Notes under the pieces: model-generated
Databases searched by the model: none
Seen by the model: the letters and a program-made list of their open reading frames with translations, nothing else
Told to the model about the DNA's origin: nothing
Shown here: positions 61,787 through 64,000 of the stretch, in pieces
How the letters are laid out: each line of letters opens with the position of its first letter
How positions within the stretch are numbered: position 1 is the first letter of the stretch
Program-made: the position numbers and the translations under genes
Assembly (NCBI RefSeq): GCF_000313135.1
Contig: NW_004457477.1
Location: 93,153-157,152 of the forward strand
Length of the DNA stretch: 64,000 bases
From: Acanthamoeba castellanii str. Neff
Lineage: Eukaryota > Discosea > Longamoebia > Acanthamoebidae
Direction of reading: 5' to 3'

Positions 61787-61926
61787 CTTTTGTGGCCTCT
61801 TGTAAATGGCAAGAAGAGACAATCCAAGCGCAGAATAAACTGGAGGAAAACATGAGAAAATGCTTGTAATGATTGGCATAACATTTACTTCTTTTTATTT
61901 TTTTTCCACCTTGTTCACGCCCACAG
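61787..61926. promoter_or_regulatory. Short divergent promoter of E2 and PNGase genes
   Basis: 140 bp separate the two start codons, AT-rich with a TTTTTTATTTTTTTTCC-like tract. Shared regulation is inferred from the geometry. Confidence 0.4.
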
Positions 61927-64000
61927 ATGGAGGCAACGCCAGGGGAGCTGAAGCTTGTCGTCCAGTTTGGAGAGCAGACGTACACATTTGAGGCCTCGCG
62001 TGTTACTATTTTTTGTGTTAATCTTTGGTCTGGCCTCCAGGCTGGAGGTGGTTGTGGATGCAGAAGGCGACCTGGCTGAGCTGCAGGGGCTCTTGTTCTC
62101 GCTGACCTCCCTCCCGCCCAATCGTCAGCACTTGTCGCCCTCTTGTCCCGTACGTCGCCGCTACTTCTCTCTCGTTTCCATCTTTTAACGCTCAGCAACC
62201 TTCTACGTGCAACCAACAGGACGAAACAACACCCCTGGCAGGCCTCTACGTGGATGTATGCCTCTTCACCTCTTCGCTATCTTCTGTCTGCACGTATAGT
62301 ACAGCAAGTTTAACCCGCTCATATGCGCATCTTCCCCCACCAGGGCCAAAGGCTGACACTTGTAGAGCGAGGAGAAGAGGAAGAGGAAGAGCAGCAGCAA
62401 CTCGACGCCACCAACTACCAATTGACCCAGGAGAACGTCGATGGTAAGCTGCTGCCTCTCCCTCTCAATGTGAGTGTGGTGCGCCCGGTGCCGTTGGCTG
62501 TCTCCACTCAGGCGCTTGTTCCCTCTCGTCCTGGCTCCCCGTGCAGAGTGGAAGGTGCGGTGCACGAGGACCTTATTCGGGAGCGAGGCGGTCGCTCAGC
62601 CGCTGGTCATGTGCCACGGCCGCCCGGTGTGCTTCGCGTGCGCCGCAACATGCCACATGAATGCCATCAGCGGCTGGATGAGCGAGGCTTCTCCGCTTCA
62701 GTGCAGCTGCGCTGCCGACCCCGCCAGACAGTGCCTGCTTGCTTTGGGGTGCGTACCCGTGCCACGGCCACGGCCACTCCACTTCGCGCCACGTACTCAC
62801 GACACGTCTCCCCCACAGTAGTGCAGTGAAGCCGGTAGGAGGCAAATTGAGGGAGGCGATGCTCACATCGATGCGCGACTACAAGCGCGCCCTGGTACAG
62901 CGTCTCCAACAGCGCGCTCAGGCTGGTGGCTTCCAGGCCGAGAGCGCGCAGATCCGAGGCCGGCTCGACGCCACCGCGGCGCAGATGCGGCAGTACGAGG
63001 ACCCGCTGCTACAGGTAAGGGGCGGCCCCACCCAGATTCGCCCCTCGTTCACGTTTGCAAACAATCAGCTGACTTGCTGCTCCCCAGGCGCGCTGTCTGT
63101 CCTTCCTCCCTTGCGTCGAGCTCGAGCGCAGAGCGAGAGATCGAGAACCGGAGGAGGGTTGGGCCAGGAGAGAGGCCTTGTTCATCGAGCTGCTGCGGTG
63201 GTTCAAGGCCGACTTCTTCTCGTGGGTGGACAAGCCCAGCTGCTCGTTTTGTGGGGTGCGTCTCGCACGCCTCGTCTGCGAGTGAGGTAGTAAGAGGCCC
63301 TCACGCTAGGGGGCGTCTATGTGTGTGTGTGCTGTTGAGCAGGCCCCGACGAATTCCATCGGCGTCACCGAGAGCTCGCCCGACGAAGCGCGGTGGCTGG
63401 CGAATCGCACCGAAGTGTATGCCTGTACTCTCTGTGGGACGGTCGTCCGCTTCCCGCGCTACAATCACGGTACGTACGAGCACTCGGACGCCAAGGCGGG
63501 ACGAACTTAGTACTAAGTTTAATAATAATGATGGTATACAATAGCTGATAAGCTTCTGGAGACGCGCCGAGGGCGCTGCGGTGAGTGGGCTCAATGCTTC
63601 GCGCTGTGCTGCCGGGCCATGGGCTACCCTACGCGCATGGTCATCGACTGGACCGACCACGTGTGGGTCGAAGTACGCCTCCTCCACGTGCACGGCCAAC
63701 GCTCTAAGCTCAAAGATGGCTCGTCGCTGGTTTACAACGCCTAGGTGTATTCGCACAACCAAGAGAGATGGGTGCACGCCGACCCCTGCGAGTCTGCCTA
63801 CGACAAGTAAGTTGCGACTCTCTCTCTCTCTCTCTCGCTCTTCTTTCGCGCATGCTTGTGTACGAGTACACGCGACGTTTGTTGCTCATGGGCGGTACTC
63901 GTGGGCAGACCTTTGCTGTATGAGGCCGGCTGGGGAAAGAAGCTGAGCTACGTGGTGGCCATCTCCAAGGACGAGGCCATCGACGTCATCCACCGCTACA
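61927..64000 (+). CDS. NGLY1: Peptide:N-glycanase with UBL and UBR-box-like domains, partial at right edge
   Basis: ATG at 61927 opens a ubiquitin-like domain ([55 protein letters not shown]), resembling the N-terminal UBL of plant PNG1. Next comes a Cys/His-rich module (about 62545-62760): [20 protein letters not shown] and [13 protein letters not shown], with UBR-box-like spacing. After a helical segment ([20 protein letters not shown]) comes the transglutaminase-like PNGase core: [36 protein letters not shown] (zinc Cys pairs), [20 protein letters not shown] (catalytic Cys), [11 protein letters not shown] (His), [12 protein letters not shown] (Asp) and [20 protein letters not shown]. The gene leaves the window inside this domain. 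Function: deglycosylation of misfolded glycoproteins exported by ERAD. Confidence 0.92.

Overview
The window is nuclear DNA of an amoebozoan, almost certainly Acanthamoeba (close to A. castellanii). The evidence: two identical 118-nt 5S rRNA genes whose sequence I recognise as the Acanthamoeba type; GC-rich coding exons; many short introns, mostly with GTAC- or GTGCG-type 5' splice sites and often filled with CA/CG-type or GTCGT simple repeats; tight gene packing on both strands; and a gene set (PH, LIM, Rap-GAP, WD40, RCC1, NHL, E2 enzymes) typical of a free-living amoeba. There is no sign of operons. Coordinates below are start-to-stop gene spans including introns. Splice sites were inferred by eye from GT/AG and reading frame, without transcript data.

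Layout. 1-3236 (-) secreted DUF5054/GH38-like protein, cut by the left edge. 3337-3744 (+) small secreted Cys-rich protein. 3796-5297 (-) gamma-glutamylcyclotransferase-like. 5679-10848 (+) degenerate Ras-like domain fused to a Rap-GAP domain. 11196-13490 (+) Peter Pan/SSF1 Brix protein. 13640-16201 (-) C2-like protein with a lysine-rich tail. 16881-20156 (+) PH-LIM protein with an apparent 1-nt frameshift. 20529-23149 (+) secreted PLC-like phosphodiesterase. 23365-24559 (-) UBE2Q-like E2. 24787-25964 (-) DUF1399/GRDP protein with an apparent 1-nt frameshift. 26023-27339 (-) Rab-like GTPase. 27613-29175 (+) papain-family protease. 29293-33364 (-) WD40-like nuclear-type protein. 33719-35974 (-) F-box/WD-like protein. 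36949-37066 (-) 5S rRNA. 37504-38971 (-) membrane-anchored methyltransferase. 39168-41968 (-) DUF2236/MpaB-type oxygenase. 42307-45787 (+) BRD8-like bromodomain protein. 45788-47681 gene-poor stretch with decayed protein relics. 47682-49150 (-) S1/P1 nuclease. 49666-53041 (-) bacterial-type NAD+-dependent DNA ligase with introns. 53171-54412 (+) divergent uL11/RPL12-like protein. 54622-54739 (-) second 5S rRNA. 55083-55881 (-) short RCC1-repeat protein. 56236-59551 (-) tyrosine phosphatase ending in a CaaX box. 60301-61786 (-) UBE2J/Ubc6-type tail-anchored E2. 61927-64000 (+) peptide:N-glycanase with ubiquitin-like and UBR-box-like domains, cut by the right edge.

Functional themes. At the right end, a tail-anchored ERAD-type E2 (UBE2J-like) and a cytosolic peptide:N-glycanase are divergent neighbours 140 bp apart; both belong to ER-associated degradation. 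Several genes encode secreted or lysosomal hydrolases expected of a phagotroph (DUF5054, PLC-like, cathepsin-like, S1/P1 nuclease). Small-GTPase and phosphoinositide signalling recurs (Rap-GAP fusion, PH-LIM, Rab-like GTPase). The most unusual items are the intron-bearing NAD+ ligase with a possible mitochondrial presequence, the pseudo-GTPase/Rap-GAP fusion, the UBR-box-like finger inside peptide:N-glycanase, and the CaaX-terminated tyrosine phosphatase. I see no CRISPR array, no convincing tRNA and no intact transposon.
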